DNA of 64,000 nucleotides, taken from assembly GCF_013184805.1 (NCBI RefSeq), contig NZ_JAATNG010000005.1, positions 124,001 through 188,000 of the forward strand, in the 5' to 3' direction. A program made the translations under genes and the position numbers. The notes beneath the pieces were generated by a model. The model ran no database searches. It worked only from the letters and a program-made list of their open reading frames with translations, and was not told the origin of the DNA. Each line of letters starts with the position of its first letter. Position 1 is the first letter of the stretch. This document shows positions 34,683 to 45,522 of the stretch, piece after piece. Source of the stretch: Pseudoruegeria sp. HB172150 (GTDB lineage: Bacteria; Pseudomonadota; Alphaproteobacteria; Rhodobacterales; Rhodobacteraceae).

Positions 34683-37637
34683 TTACCCTTCGATTCCCAG
34701 CGCGGAGTTCACCAGCGCCTGCTGTTCTGCCTTGTGTTGCGATGCTAGCCCGGTGGCCGGGGAGGCCGAGGCATGGCGGCCGGCATATTGCGGACGGCTG
34801 TGCTTGGCGCCGATGCGAGTCAGCACCCATTCGATGTTCGGTTCGATGAACGTCCAGGCGCCCTGATTCTTGGGCTCTTCCTGACACCAGATCACCTCCG
34901 CATCCTTGAAGCGTTCGAGCTCCTTGACGAGGCTAAGCGCCGGGAAGGGATAGAATTGTTCCAGACGCATCAGGTAGACGTCATCGATGCCTTCGGCGTC
35001 CCGCTTTTCGAGGAGGTCGTAATAGACTTTGCCGGAGGAGATGACGACGCGTTTGATCTTGTCGTCGGGGGCAAGCTGCAGGTCGGAGTGGCCCTTTTCG
35101 GCATCGTCCCAAAGCACCCGGTGGAAGGAGCTGCCGGTGGTGAAATCCTCGGCATCCGAGATCGCGAACTTGTGGCGCAAGAGCGACTTTGGTGTCATCA
35201 GAACCAACGGCTTGCGGTAGGAGCGGTGCAACTGGCGACGCAGGATGTGGAAATAGTTCGCCGGCGTCGAGCAGTTGGCGACGATCCAGTTATCCTCGGC
35301 GCACATCTGCAGGAAGCGTTCGAGGCGGGCAGAGCTATGCTCCGGCCCCTGACCCTCAAAGCCATGAGGCAGCAGCATGACGAGGCCCGACATCCGCAGC
35401 CATTTGCGTTCGCCGGACGAGATGAACTGGTCGAACATGATCTGCGCGCCGTTGGCGAAATCGCCGAACTGCGCCTCCCACATCACCAGCGCGTTGGGTT
35501 CGGCTAGCGAATAGCCGTATTCGAAGCCCAGCACCGCATATTCCGAAAGCATCGAGTCGATGACCTCGTATTGTGCTTGCCCATCGCGGACATGGTTCAG
35601 CGGGTAGAAACGTTCCTCATTCTCTTGGCTGATGAAGCCGGAATGCCGCTGGCTAAAGGTGCCGCGGGTAGAGTCCTGGCCAGCCAGTCGGACCGGATAG
35701 CCCTCGGTCAGCAGCGAGCCGAAGGCCAGCGCCTCGGCAGTAGCCCAGTCAAAGCCCTTGCCGGTGCTGAACATCTCGGCCTTTGCTTCCAAAAGCCGTC
35801 CGACGGTGCGGTGCAGCGGGAAGCCTTCCGGTGTTGTGGTCAGCGCCTTGCCGACTTGTTCCAGCGTTTCCGGCGCGATGGCGGTTTCGCCCCGCTGGTA
35901 TTTCTCTCCCTCGCGGTCGAGATGGCTCCAGCGCCCGTCGAGCCAGTCGGCCTTGTTCGGGCGGTATTCCTTACCGGCCTCGAATTCCTCGTTGAGGTGC
36001 GCCTGGAACGACGCCTTCAGATCCTCGATCTCTCCCTCGGGGATCAGGCCGTCTTTTACCAACCGGTCAGTGTAAAGAGACAAGGTTGTTTTGTGGCCCT
36101 TGATCTTCTTGTACATGATCGGGTTGGTGAACATCGGCTCGTCGCCTTCGTTGTGACCGAAGCGGCGGTAGCAGAAGATGTCGATCACAACGTCCTTGTG
36201 GAATTTCTGTCGGAATTCGGTGGCGACCTTGGCGGCGTGAACCACGGCCTCCGGGTCATCGCCGTTGACGTGGAAGATCGGCGCTTCGACCATCAGCGCG
36301 ATATCGGTCGGGTAGGGGGACGAGCGCGAGAAATGCGGCGCCGTCGTAAAGCCGATCTGGTTGTTTACGACGATATGGATCGTGCCCCCGGTACGGTGGC
36401 CGCGCAAGCCTGAGAGGCCGAAGCATTCCGCTACCACGCCCTGACCCGCAAAGGCCGCGTCGCCATGCAGCAGAATCGGCAAAACCGCCGTACGGTCGCG
36501 GTCGTTCAACTGGTCCTGCTTGGCGCGGGCCTTGCCGATCACCACGGGGTTCACTGCCTCGAGGTGCGAGGGGTTCGCCGTAAGCGACAGGTGCACGGTG
36601 TTGCCGTCGAATTCACGGTCGGAGGAGGCGCCGAGGTGATATTTCACGTCGCCGGAACCATCGACATCCTCGGGCTTGAAGCTGCCGCCCTGGAACTCGT
36701 TGAAGATAGCCTTGTAGGGTTTCTGCAACACGTTCGCCAATACGCTCAGCCGGCCACGGTGCGGCATGCCGATGACAATCTCTTTGACGCCGAGATTGCC
36801 GCCCCGTTTGATGATCTGTTCCATCGCGGGGATCAGCGCCTCGCCACCATCAAGGCCGAACCGCTTCGTTCCCATATATTTGACGTGCAAGAATTTTTCG
36901 AAGCCTTCGGCCTCGACCAGCTTGTTCAGGATCGCGCGGCGGCCTTCGCGGGTGAACTGGATTTCCTTGCCGAAACCTTCGATCCGTTCCTTCAGCCAGG
37001 AAGCTTCTTCCGGATTGGAGATGTGCATGTACTGCAGCGCGAAGGTGCCGCAATAGGTGCGCTTCACGATCGCCAGGATCTCGCGCAGAGAGCCGAATTC
37101 CAGTCCCAGCACGTTGTCGAGGAAAATCGGACGGTCATAATCGGATTCGGTGAAGCCATACGATTTCGGATCAAGCTCGGGGTGCGGGGTTTCCTCGCGC
37201 ATGCCGAGCGGATCGAGTTCGGCGACGAGGTGGCCACGGATCCGGTAGGCGCGGATCAGCATCAGCGCGCGCAGGCTGTCCAGTACGGCGCGCTTGATCG
37301 CTTCGTCTGAGACCTTGACGCCTTTGTCTTCGGCCTTGGCGGCGATTTTCTTGCCGGCATCCTTCAGCTCTTCCTTGGCCCATTGGCCGTCGAGCGCGGA
37401 TGTCAGCTCGTCAGACGGTGCCGGCGGCCAGTCAAGTCGTGCCCAACTGGGGCCCGCGGCCTCCTGCTTCACCGCGACTTCGTCGTCGCCCATCTGCTTG
37501 AAGAAGTCGGCCCAGGCCGCATCGACCGAGCCCGGGTCGTTGGCATAGCGGGCGTAAAGCTGTTCAAGGTAATCTGCGTTATGCCCCTGTAGGAAGCTGG
37601 AGGCATGGAAAAGGTCGTTTGGGCTTTGTTCGGTCAT
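34683..37637 (-). CDS. sucA: 2-Oxoglutarate dehydrogenase E1
   Basis: This 984-residue protein is full length for OdhA/SucA. The conserved N-terminus includes NADYLEQLYARYANDP. The thiamine-diphosphate region has GMPHRGRLSVLANVL and HGDAAFAGQGVVAE; FCYRRFGHNEGDEP and the C-terminal transketolase-type region (YPVRLAGQDSTRGTFSQRH) are also present. It decarboxylates 2-oxoglutarate and passes succinyl to the E2 lipoyl arms. The region of 110 bp to the DUF805 gene upstream has no clear promoter. Confidence 0.97.
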   Translation of the reverse strand: MTEQSPNDLFHASSFLQGHNADYLEQLYARYANDPGSVDAAWADFFKQMGDDEVAVKQEAAGPSWARLDWPPAPSDELTSALDGQWAKEELKDAGKKIAAKAEDKGVKVSDEAIKRAVLDSLRALMLIRAYRIRGHLVAELDPLGMREETPHPELDPKSYGFTESDYDRPIFLDNVLGLEFGSLREILAIVKRTYCGTFALQYMHISNPEEASWLKERIEGFGKEIQFTREGRRAILNKLVEAEGFEKFLHVKYMGTKRFGLDGGEALIPAMEQIIKRGGNLGVKEIVIGMPHRGRLSVLANVLQKPYKAIFNEFQGGSFKPEDVDGSGDVKYHLGASSDREFDGNTVHLSLTANPSHLEAVNPVVIGKARAKQDQLNDRDRTAVLPILLHGDAAFAGQGVVAECFGLSGLRGHRTGGTIHIVVNNQIGFTTAPHFSRSSPYPTDIALMVEAPIFHVNGDDPEAVVHAAKVATEFRQKFHKDVVIDIFCYRRFGHNEGDEPMFTNPIMYKKIKGHKTTLSLYTDRLVKDGLIPEGEIEDLKASFQAHLNEEFEAGKEYRPNKADWLDGRWSHLDREGEKYQRGETAIAPETLEQVGKALTTTPEGFPLHRTVGRLLEAKAEMFSTGKGFDWATAEALAFGSLLTEGYPVRLAGQDSTRGTFSQRHSGFISQENEERFYPLNHVRDGQAQYEVIDSMLSEYAVLGFEYGYSLAEPNALVMWEAQFGDFANGAQIMFDQFISSGERKWLRMSGLVMLLPHGFEGQGPEHSSARLERFLQMCAEDNWIVANCSTPANYFHILRRQLHRSYRKPLVLMTPKSLLRHKFAISDAEDFTTGSSFHRVLWDDAEKGHSDLQLAPDDKIKRVVISSGKVYYDLLEKRDAEGIDDVYLMRLEQFYPFPALSLVKELERFKDAEVIWCQEEPKNQGAWTFIEPNIEWVLTRIGAKHSRPQYAGRHASASPATGLASQHKAEQQALVNSALGIEG

Positions 37638-37747
37638 CGGGTTTCACCCTGGGGTTCAGGATTGGGTTGCGTTGGCGGCTGCAGTCGGTCGGAGGGGCGT
37701 CCTGGCGGCGTGGACGCAGCTGTTGTGCATATAGGTATTGCGGTTGT

Positions 37748-38278
37748 TCATTGCGTCACCCGAACCGGTGGCGGGCCCCATTCGTTGGTTTCGGGCTGGG
37801 TCGGACGCGACAGCCACCACAGCACCAGAAACGGCGAGAGAAAAAAGACGATTATCGCCAAGATCAGGATCAGGCTGGCGCCACCTTCGAACAGCGTGTC
37901 GATTTGGCCGTCGGTAAAAACGCCGAAGCCATGGAACAGGCCGACATAGGTGAAGATCCCGACCATCACGATCAGCGGGTAGAACAGGAAAAGGCCGGAG
38001 CGTCCGGTGTCGTGCATGCGGCGCCACCCTGCTGCAATGGACGGTATGAAAGTGGCCAAGCCGAAAAGACCGCCGAGCACAGAGTTGGTCCTGTACTCCG
38101 TCTCGCCCGGCCGAATCTCGACTTCGGACATGCCGAACAGGGCAGCATCAATAATGCCGAGCAGGAAGCTGGCGACGAGGATGAACAGGAAGAACCACCA
38201 GTACTCCGGGCGCGAGGCGCGGCCCGAGAAGGTGAAATACTTGGAGAAGCAGGTGCGGACCGACTGTGAGAAGGTCAT
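37748..38278 (-). CDS. DUF805 membrane protein
   Basis: This 176-residue protein has the DUF805 start (FSKYFTFSGRASRPEYWWFFLF) and four hydrophobic segments, with RRMHDTGRSGLFLFYPLI between helices. Function is unknown. It overlaps the second DUF805 gene by four bases, showing translational coupling of the pair. Both lie between sucD and sucA. Confidence 0.88.
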   Translation of the reverse strand: MTFSQSVRTCFSKYFTFSGRASRPEYWWFFLFILVASFLLGIIDAALFGMSEVEIRPGETEYRTNSVLGGLFGLATFIPSIAAGWRRMHDTGRSGLFLFYPLIVMVGIFTYVGLFHGFGVFTDGQIDTLFEGGASLILILAIIVFFLSPFLVLWWLSRPTQPETNEWGPPPVRVTQ

Positions 38279-38790
38279 GCGACCGCATCCTGCGTAGGGT
38301 TCGGGCCGTGGCGGTTGGGGCCGGGTTCGGATGGAATGGCCATGTGCCCAAAGAGCGAGGCGCCGCTAAGGAGACCGAAGTAGAAGGTCGTCACGATGAA
38401 CAACGGCGTCACCAGGAGGAGCGGCATAGACACAAGGAACAGCTCGAACCCCGCTCCTGTCGTGGCCCATTTTAAGAAACGGGCATACACCACGAGTTCC
38501 AACAAAAAGAGCATCAGTGCGGTCGCGGGCGGCCCGACGTCGCGCGCATCGAAGCCGGCGTCGTTCATCCGCCGCGCGGTGACGGCGGCGAGCGGGACCA
38601 GCAGCAATGCGGACAGTGCCAGCCGCTCCGTCCCAAGCGCGGGCCATTCGAGGTGGCGCAGCGCCAACCAGCCGGAGACCGGCAGCAGCAGCCCGAACGG
38701 CAGGAAGCCCCAGTACTCGGTTCGCGAGGCGCGACCCGAGAAGGTGAAGCTGTGTCCGAGACAGCGCAATATGGCCGCTGGCATGCGCAT
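38275..38790 (-). CDS. DUF805 membrane protein (paralogue)
   Basis: This 171-residue protein has the same DUF805 start (LGHSFTFSGRASRTEYWGF) and a shared RRMNDAGFDARDVG segment. It is a diverged tandem duplicate of its neighbour. The gene begins four bases downstream of the sucD stop, so it probably shares the suc message. Confidence 0.85.
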   Translation of the reverse strand: MRMPAAILRCLGHSFTFSGRASRTEYWGFLPFGLLLPVSGWLALRHLEWPALGTERLALSALLLVPLAAVTARRMNDAGFDARDVGPPATALMLFLLELVVYARFLKWATTGAGFELFLVSMPLLLVTPLFIVTTFYFGLLSGASLFGHMAIPSEPGPNRHGPNPTQDAVA

Positions 38791-38794
38791 CAGG

Positions 38795-39676
38795 TCATCC
38801 GATGGCCTTCAGTACCGCCTCGCCCAGGCCCGCGGGGCTTTCGGCGACGACGATCCCGGCGCATTGCATCGCCTCGATCTTGTCCTCGGCACCGCCCTTG
38901 CCGCCGGCGACAATGGCGCCGGCATGGCCCATGCGGCGACCCGGAGGGGCGGTACGGCCGGCGATGAAGCCGGCAGTCGGCTTCCAACGGCCGTTTTTCT
39001 TTTCGTCGGCGAGGAACTGGGCGGCCTCTTCCTCGGCGGAGCCGCCGATTTCGCCGATCATGATGATCGCCTCGGTCTCGTCATCGGCAAGGAACCATTC
39101 GAGTACGTCAATATGCTCGGTTCCCTTGATGGGGTCACCGCCGATGCCGACGCAGGTCGACTGGCCGAGCCCGACGTCGGTTGTCTGTTTTACAGCCTCG
39201 TAGGTCAGGGTGCCCGAGCGGGAAACGACGCCGACCGAGCCGCGTTTGTGGATGTGGCCGGGCATGATGCCAATCTTGCAGGCGTCGGGCGTGATGACAC
39301 CGGGGCAGTTCGGGCCGATCAGGGTGGTTTTGGAGTTCTCCAGCACCCGTTTGACTTTCATCATATCGAGGACAGGGATGCCCTCGGTAATGCAGACCAC
39401 AAGCGGGATCTCGGCGTCGATGGCTTCGAGGATCGAATCCGCTGCGAATGGGGGCGGGACGTAGATGACGCTGGCATTGGCGCCGGTCTTTTCGACGGCC
39501 TCAAAGCAGGAGTTGAAGACCGGCAGGCCCAGATGCTCCTGCCCGCCCTTGCCGGGGGTCACGCCGCCGACCATCTTGGTGCCGTAGGCGATGGCCTGCT
39601 CGGAGTGGAACGTCCCCTGCGAGCCTGTGAAGCCCTGACAGATGACCTTGGTGTTTTCGTCTACGAGGACTGCCAT
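38795..39676 (-). CDS. sucD: Succinyl-CoA synthetase alpha subunit
   Basis: This 293-residue protein has the CoA-binding Rossmann start [20 protein letters not shown], the [10 protein letters not shown] segment and the phosphorylated His in [16 protein letters not shown] near the C-terminus. It forms the enzyme with SucC and interconverts succinyl-CoA and succinate with nucleotide triphosphate formation. Unlike the usual direct sucC-sucD pair, two small genes lie between sucC and sucD here. Confidence 0.97.
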   Translation of the reverse strand: MAVLVDENTKVICQGFTGSQGTFHSEQAIAYGTKMVGGVTPGKGGQEHLGLPVFNSCFEAVEKTGANASVIYVPPPFAADSILEAIDAEIPLVVCITEGIPVLDMMKVKRVLENSKTTLIGPNCPGVITPDACKIGIMPGHIHKRGSVGVVSRSGTLTYEAVKQTTDVGLGQSTCVGIGGDPIKGTEHIDVLEWFLADDETEAIIMIGEIGGSAEEEAAQFLADEKKNGRWKPTAGFIAGRTAPPGRRMGHAGAIVAGGKGGAEDKIEAMQCAGIVVAESPAGLGEAVLKAIG

Positions 39677-39691
39677 GTCTGTCCCTTTTGC

Positions 39692-40216
39692 TTACATGTT
39701 CAAGATTATGGCGCTGCTGCCGTCATCGACGCATTCGCCGGAATTGCCGGCCTGCGCATAATGGAGCCAGATGAGAGATTGCGGGGCGAAGATCGACAGG
39801 CCGTCGCAGGGCGAACCCATGCCGCGCTCCGGGTGGCCTTCCTGGATCATGCCGGGGAAGAGGGTATTGGCGAGGTCGGTGCCCATCGCTTTCGCATCGG
39901 CCAGCGGTAAGTCGCGTGACTGGAAAGTGCAGTAAAGCTCCGATGGGGCAGCGATGCCCCAGAGACCGGGGCCGGAGACGTCGTAGGAATCTGCGTCCAT
40001 TCCGGGGGCGAGCGTGAGCCCGGCGGCCTCGAGCGCGCCGGGGATGTCATCGGGCGTGCGGTAGTTGCGCAGGCACGCCTCCGTTGCCGCGCGCATCAGC
40101 TCGGCGGGCGCGGGCGCCTCAGGTTCGAGAGCCGGTTCGGGGGCACCGATCTGGCTCGACTTGCCCTGCGCGGCCACACTGGTAGCAGCCGCCGAAATGG
40201 CCAGTGCGCAGATCAG
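39692..40216 (-). CDS. Hypothetical secreted protein between sucC and sucD, start codon unclear
   Basis: The frame ends at 39692. The sequence [20 protein letters not shown], just after 40216, looks like a signal peptide, so translation should begin near there. No ATG, GTG or TTG is in frame at that place; a CTG (40214-40216) overlaps the TGA of the upstream gene as CTGA and may be the start. Alternatively a start far upstream inside the neighbouring gene or an assembly error must be assumed. The mature part (about 150 residues) has four Cys residues and no recognised domain. It is probably periplasmic. Read from start to end it is likely cotranscribed with sucC and sucD. Confidence 0.6.
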   Translation of the reverse strand: MICALAISAAATSVAAQGKSSQIGAPEPALEPEAPAPAELMRAATEACLRNYRTPDDIPGALEAAGLTLAPGMDADSYDVSGPGLWGIAAPSELYCTFQSRDLPLADAKAMGTDLANTLFPGMIQEGHPERGMGSPCDGLSIFAPQSLIWLHYAQAGNSGECVDDGSSAIILNM

Positions 40217-40548
40217 CGACGAGAGGCGACCTCGTCCAGCAGGCGCGTGATCAAGATTGCTCCGCCGGCGATCACCATCGAGCGGCCGATCGTGACGCCA
40301 AGGTTCCCCGGCGCGATCTTGCTGACACCGTCGCGCGATTTGCGCGCCGCTCGCTGCATAAAGCCCGGATCCTTCAGATCCTCTAGCGGCGCCGGATCGG
40401 GGATCTCCAGCGCGCTCGGCCTGGCGCGCCACAGCAGCGCGCCCGCCGTCAGCAGGCCGGCGGCAATCGCCACCGGCACAATGCGCTCGGTGGCAGGCAT
40501 GCTCTCGGGCATTTGGGGCTTGGGCAGGGTCGGCAGTTTCATGTCCAT
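40213..40548 (-). CDS. Hypothetical membrane protein between sucC and sucD
   Basis: This 111-residue protein has a hydrophobic segment (about 24-42, [18 protein letters not shown]) and a second near the C-terminus (about 85-103, [17 protein letters not shown]), with a basic stretch between. No family is recognised. It follows sucC by 97 bp and overlaps the secreted hypothetical protein, so it is part of the suc operon. Confidence 0.65.
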   Translation of the reverse strand: MDMKLPTLPKPQMPESMPATERIVPVAIAAGLLTAGALLWRARPSALEIPDPAPLEDLKDPGFMQRAARKSRDGVSKIAPGNLGVTIGRSMVIAGGAILITRLLDEVASRR

Positions 40549-40645
40549 TGGCTTGTTCTCCGTTTGAAAGAGAACACGCAGGGACCGCCGCGGGTTCCGC
40601 GGCGATCGTTTCCGAACTGTTATGCCGTCTGCCGAAGGGCACGCT

Positions 40646-41839
40646 TCAGCCCTTGACCGCTTTCACGATCTTCTCGGCGCCGTCCTTCAGGTCGTCCGCC
40701 GCGATCACGTTGAGGCCCGAGCCCGCGATGATCTCCTTGCCCTTCTCGACGTTGGTGCCTTCGAGACGGACCACCAGCGGCACCTGCAGGCCCACTTCCT
40801 TCACAGCTGCAATCACGCCTTCGGCGATGATATCGCAGCGCATGATGCCGCCGAAGATGTTGACGAGTATGCCCTTCACATTCGGGTCCGAGGTGATGAT
40901 CTTGAAAGCCTCTGTCACCTTTTCCTTTGTGGCGCCGCCGCCGACGTCCAGGAAGTTTGCCGGTTCGGCGCCGTACAGCTTGATGATGTCCATCGTCGCC
41001 ATGGCGAGACCGGCGCCGTTTACCATGCAGCCGATTTCACCGTCGAGGGCGATGTAGTTCAGGTCGTGCTTTGAGGCAGCGAGTTCCTTGGGGTCTTCCT
41101 CGGTCTCGTCGCGGAGGCCGACGATATCGGGGTGGCGATACAGAGCGTTGCCGTCGAAACCGGCCTTGCAGTCAAGGCATTTCAGATCGCCGCTGTCGGT
41201 CACGATCAGCGGATTGATCTCGAGCATTTCCATGTCTTTCTCGACAAAGATCTTGTAGAGCGTGCCCATCAGCGCGGCGCATTGCTTGACCTGCTTGCCC
41301 TCCAGCCCAAGCGCGAAGGCGATGCGGCGGCCGTGGAAGCCCTGGTAGCCGACGGCCGGGTCGACGGAGAAGGACAGGATCTTTTCGGGAGTCTTGGCGG
41401 CGACCTCCTCGATGTCCATGCCGCCCTCGGTCGAGCAGACGAAGGAGATGCGCGAGGAACCGCGGTCGACCAGCAGCGCGAGGTAAAGCTCGCGTTCGAT
41501 ATCCGAGCCGTCCTCGATATAGACGCGGTTGACCTGCTTGCCGACGGGGCCTGTCTGATGCGTGACCAATGTGCTGCCGAGCATCCGGTTGGCTTCCTGC
41601 GCGGCTTCCTCGACTGACTTGGCGAGGCGAACGCCACCCTTTTCACCGGCTTCGGTTTCCTTGAAGTGGCCCTTACCGCGGCCGCCCGCGTGGATCTGCG
41701 CCTTCACCACCCAGAGCGGGCCGTCGAGCTCGCCCGCGGCTGTCTTTGCCTCATTGGCGCTCAGCACGACGCGGCCGTCGCTGACCGGAGCCCCGTAGGA
41801 GCGCAGCAGCGCCTTTGCCTGGTACTCATGAATGTTCAT
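40646..41839 (-). CDS. sucC: Succinyl-CoA synthetase beta subunit
   Basis: This 397-residue protein begins [16 protein letters not shown], the highly conserved SucC N-terminus, and has an ATP-grasp fold with [16 protein letters not shown] and the C-terminal [16 protein letters not shown]. Length equals the family norm. The start at 41839 excludes a 20-residue upstream extension that lacks homology. A 33-bp twin palindrome lies 109 bp upstream and is shared with the sdh operon. Confidence 0.97.
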   Translation of the reverse strand: MNIHEYQAKALLRSYGAPVSDGRVVLSANEAKTAAGELDGPLWVVKAQIHAGGRGKGHFKETEAGEKGGVRLAKSVEEAAQEANRMLGSTLVTHQTGPVGKQVNRVYIEDGSDIERELYLALLVDRGSSRISFVCSTEGGMDIEEVAAKTPEKILSFSVDPAVGYQGFHGRRIAFALGLEGKQVKQCAALMGTLYKIFVEKDMEMLEINPLIVTDSGDLKCLDCKAGFDGNALYRHPDIVGLRDETEEDPKELAASKHDLNYIALDGEIGCMVNGAGLAMATMDIIKLYGAEPANFLDVGGGATKEKVTEAFKIITSDPNVKGILVNIFGGIMRCDIIAEGVIAAVKEVGLQVPLVVRLEGTNVEKGKEIIAGSGLNVIAADDLKDGAEKIVKAVKG

Positions 41840-41948
41840 GAAAGCTGTCCCTTCGCCTGTGACGTTGCCGTTGTCCTTGGCACGATATCGCGGCCACATT
41901 AAACAGAAATTACACTTGTTTGCGGGAACAGGCGGGAAAATGCGGGTT

Positions 41949-41981
41949 TTGTGATCACACGCGAAAATCGTGTGATCACAA
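41949..41981. promoter_or_regulatory. Twin palindrome upstream of sucC (TTGTGATCAC-N13-GTGATCACAA)
   Basis: Two TGTGATCACA palindromes have centres 21 bp apart. Including flanks, the 14-bp arms at 41948-41961 and 41969-41982 are perfect inverted copies. It lies 109 bp upstream of the sucC ATG and 179 bp upstream of the divergent esterase gene. The same arrangement occurs upstream of sdhC (50526-50558), with identical arms and spacing. Confidence 0.85.
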
Positions 41982-42101
41982 ATTTGGCGATACGACGCGC
42001 CGGCTAATGAGTCGGGGCTGAGTCGGCGCCGTATTCAGTGCAAAGATAGTCACGCGCGAGTCGCCATAACGCCGGCTGCCGCGCCTGCGAAGGTTTCGTT
42101 G

Positions 42102-42158
42102 ACCGGTCCCGACCGCCCAGCTATCCCTGCGGGCATTATCCTTCGGTCGGGAGCCGGT
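42102..42158 (+). promoter_or_regulatory. 5'-leader hairpin covering the ribosome site of the DUF900-type gene
   Basis: ACCGGTCCCGACCG (42102-42115) is complementary, with one bulged base, to CGGTCGGGAGCCGGT (42144-42158). The GGGAG ribosome site at 42149-42153 lies inside the right arm and the ATG is at 42161. Together with the twin palindrome this accounts for the 321-bp sucC-esterase gap, which contains no gene. Confidence 0.5.
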
Positions 42159-42160
42159 CC

Positions 42161-43528
42161 ATGTGGAAGAAGATATTACTCGTTATCGTGGTTCTGGCTG
42201 TCGGCATCTCCGCCTATTTCATTATCTACCACCCGCCGGTCCGGCTGATGCCGCCGCCGGTGGTCTTCGAACTCGAAGGCGAACGGATCATCGAAGCGGC
42301 GCCGACGCTGGTCGAAGACGACGAGATAGAGATCTTCTACGCCACCAACCGCATGCCCGTCGGCGGATCCTATACTATCGCACCTGACCGGTCGCTGCGG
42401 GTCGGTACAGGGACGCTTCGGATCGGCGAAGAGGGCACGACGCTCGACCAGCTCAAGGAATGGACCACCCGGGGCGATTCCGGCGACCGGCCCTATCTGC
42501 ACCTCGTCGATGTGAACGAGATGGCGGTGCTCGAGGAGGACTCGGACCCTTCGGTCGCGGCAGGCTGGTTCGCACAAATCAATGCCGCCTTGGACGCCAG
42601 TCTCGGCAAGGACATCATGATCTTCATCCACGGTGCCAACACGACCGTGGAACGCGCCGCGGGCCATGCCTCTCAGCTGCAGCACTATTCAGGGCGTGAG
42701 GCCGTGGTCGTGCTGTTCACCTGGCCGACGATGGAGAACTTTCTGCGCTACTTCCGGGATATTCGGAACGCGTCGGACAGCGCCAAGCACCTCGCCCGGC
42801 TGGTCGAGCTGCTTACGAGTCAGACCTCGGCAGAGCGGATCGACATCTTTTCCTACAGCTCGGGCGGTACGGTGGCGAGTGACGGACTGGGCCTGCTGGC
42901 GCGCGAGGATGCAGAGGCGGCCGACAAGCTGGGCGAAGTCGTGCATGTGGCACCGGACGCGGACTTCCAGCAGTTCGTCGAGGACCTGAAGCTGTACGCG
43001 CCGCTGGCGGACAGCGTAACCACAATTCTGAACCTGGGCGACAGTACACTCAGGCTGGCGCAGGTCATCAACCGGGAATCGCGCGCCGGGCGCCCCGACC
43101 TGCGCGAATTGACCGAGGAAGAGGCGGCGTGGATCCTTGAAGCGGCGGACGAGAACCTGCTGGACGTCATACAGATCCGGCCCGAGGACCTGCCCAATGT
43201 GACAACGACGTCGCACACCTTCTGGTATGACAGTTCCTGGGTCGGGAACGACCTGATCCTGAACATCATGCTGGGCATTCCGATCGCGAACCGGGTTCTG
43301 ACAGAAGCGACCGCGCCGAGCGGAACGCGGTACTGGACGTTCCCGCCGGACTATCCCGAGGCATTCGCCGCGGCGCTGGATGCGCTGGCCGCGGAGGTTG
43401 GTGGAGCGACCGGCGGTGACGGCGCAGCGGAGACGAATGCGGATAACGCCGCCGGAGAAGCTGAAGACAGCGACGCCACGGAAACTGAAGCCGAAGATGC
43501 CGCTCCGGAGGCGCCGGCATCGGAGTAG
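42161..43528 (+). CDS. DUF900-type alpha/beta hydrolase, membrane-anchored
   Basis: This 455-residue protein has an N-terminal hydrophobic anchor (KKILLVIVVLAVGISAYFII). It carries the DUF900 features IFYATNRMPVGG, IMIFIHGANTTVERAA and nucleophile region IDIFSYSSGGTVASDG, with a possible acid in HVAPDAD and His in TTSHTFWYD. The C-terminal 60 residues are Ala/Glu/Asp-rich and disordered. It probably sits at the cytoplasmic membrane facing the periplasm. Members of this family are poorly characterised esterases. It is divergent from sucC and convergent with a secreted lipase-like gene only ten bases away. Confidence 0.85.
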   Translation: MWKKILLVIVVLAVGISAYFIIYHPPVRLMPPPVVFELEGERIIEAAPTLVEDDEIEIFYATNRMPVGGSYTIAPDRSLRVGTGTLRIGEEGTTLDQLKEWTTRGDSGDRPYLHLVDVNEMAVLEEDSDPSVAAGWFAQINAALDASLGKDIMIFIHGANTTVERAAGHASQLQHYSGREAVVVLFTWPTMENFLRYFRDIRNASDSAKHLARLVELLTSQTSAERIDIFSYSSGGTVASDGLGLLAREDAEAADKLGEVVHVAPDADFQQFVEDLKLYAPLADSVTTILNLGDSTLRLAQVINRESRAGRPDLRELTEEEAAWILEAADENLLDVIQIRPEDLPNVTTTSHTFWYDSSWVGNDLILNIMLGIPIANRVLTEATAPSGTRYWTFPPDYPEAFAAALDALAAEVGGATGGDGAAETNADNAAGEAEDSDATETEAEDAAPEAPASE

Positions 43529-43538
43529 CCGCCGCCGG

Positions 43539-44333
43539 TCAGATCCGTTCGCGGATCCGCCGGATCAGCGCGCGCCAGTCGGTAAGTTCGTGGTCGAAGG
43601 CGCCGGTCCGCAGAAAGCTGATCACCTGCGCGATGACCATCGGGTTGTTCATCATGAACGTGTGGCTCGTCGGCAGAACGATGTGATCCGTCATGCCTTC
43701 GATTTTGGTGCTTTCGACCGAGACGGTGCCATCATCCTTGCCGGGGATCATCGGCGAGAAGACCGGGTTCAGCGAGACGTTCCCAGCGATAATGCCGAGG
43801 TCGAAATCGATGGGCGGCAGCAGGTTGACGATGCCGTCGGTGCCAAGCTCGGTGCCTGCCGGGCCGGTCAGGATCTCGAACAGGTCGAGCCGCGAAAGCT
43901 TGTCGACCACCTCCGAGCCTTGGTTCGGCGGTGCCAGCATCACGACACGACCCATGTTTTTCGGAGTGTTCAGCGCCAGCCACATGCGGGCAAGGATGCC
44001 GCCCATGGAGTGGGTGACGAAATTGACCGTCTCATCGCCGCATTGCTCGACCGCCTCGTCGACGTATCCGAGCAGATCCTCGATACCTGTTTCTCTCGAC
44101 GGGTAGCCCAGGTTGACGAGGTGGAAGTTCGCGCTTTCGAGCATCTGTTCAAGGACGATCAGCGAGCTGTCGCTGCGACCGAGCCCATGCAGAAGGACGA
44201 CACATTCACGCTCTGGCTGGGTGTCTTGCGCCATGGCCGGCAGAGTCCAGGTAGCGGCGAGAAGTGCCACGAAAAAAGCCGCCAGGCGCTCTGCGCGTCC
44301 GGCGGCCCGTTTTTTCGTCCGTTGGGTGATCAT
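43539..44333 (-). CDS. Secreted lipase-like alpha/beta hydrolase
   Basis: This 264-residue protein has a signal peptide (about 1-36, ending PAMAQ). Motifs are [13 protein letters not shown] for the oxyanion loop, [10 protein letters not shown] for the nucleophile Ser, and a likely Asp in GKDDGTVS and His in [11 protein letters not shown]. It resembles bacterial extracellular triacylglycerol lipase/PGAP1-type enzymes. It ends ten bases from the convergent DUF900-type gene and starts 61 bp after the mdh stop. Confidence 0.86.
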   Translation of the reverse strand: MITQRTKKRAAGRAERLAAFFVALLAATWTLPAMAQDTQPERECVVLLHGLGRSDSSLIVLEQMLESANFHLVNLGYPSRETGIEDLLGYVDEAVEQCGDETVNFVTHSMGGILARMWLALNTPKNMGRVVMLAPPNQGSEVVDKLSRLDLFEILTGPAGTELGTDGIVNLLPPIDFDLGIIAGNVSLNPVFSPMIPGKDDGTVSVESTKIEGMTDHIVLPTSHTFMMNNPMVIAQVISFLRTGAFDHELTDWRALIRRIRERI

Positions 44334-44394
44334 GACGGCCCCCTGTTCACTGGCGCCGCACCGGGCAGCGCCTCACACGGGTCGTTGTATCCCC

Positions 44395-45396
<1,002 letters not shown>

Positions 45397-45522
45397 CTAA
45401 GCCCTCGGGATGCGCGGTGCAAGGCGGTGGCGCGGAAGGCACAACCGTATGCGACGGAATGCCGAAAAGGCAGCGCGACAGTAACTGGCTGAGAAACAAA
45501 GAAAAAGAATTGCGAGAAGGGA

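Noticed and set aside
41949-41981. The twin palindrome considered as a transcription terminator
   Set aside because: It lies upstream of two divergent genes, has no T-run, and recurs with the same spacing upstream of sdhC, which fits a protein-binding site better.
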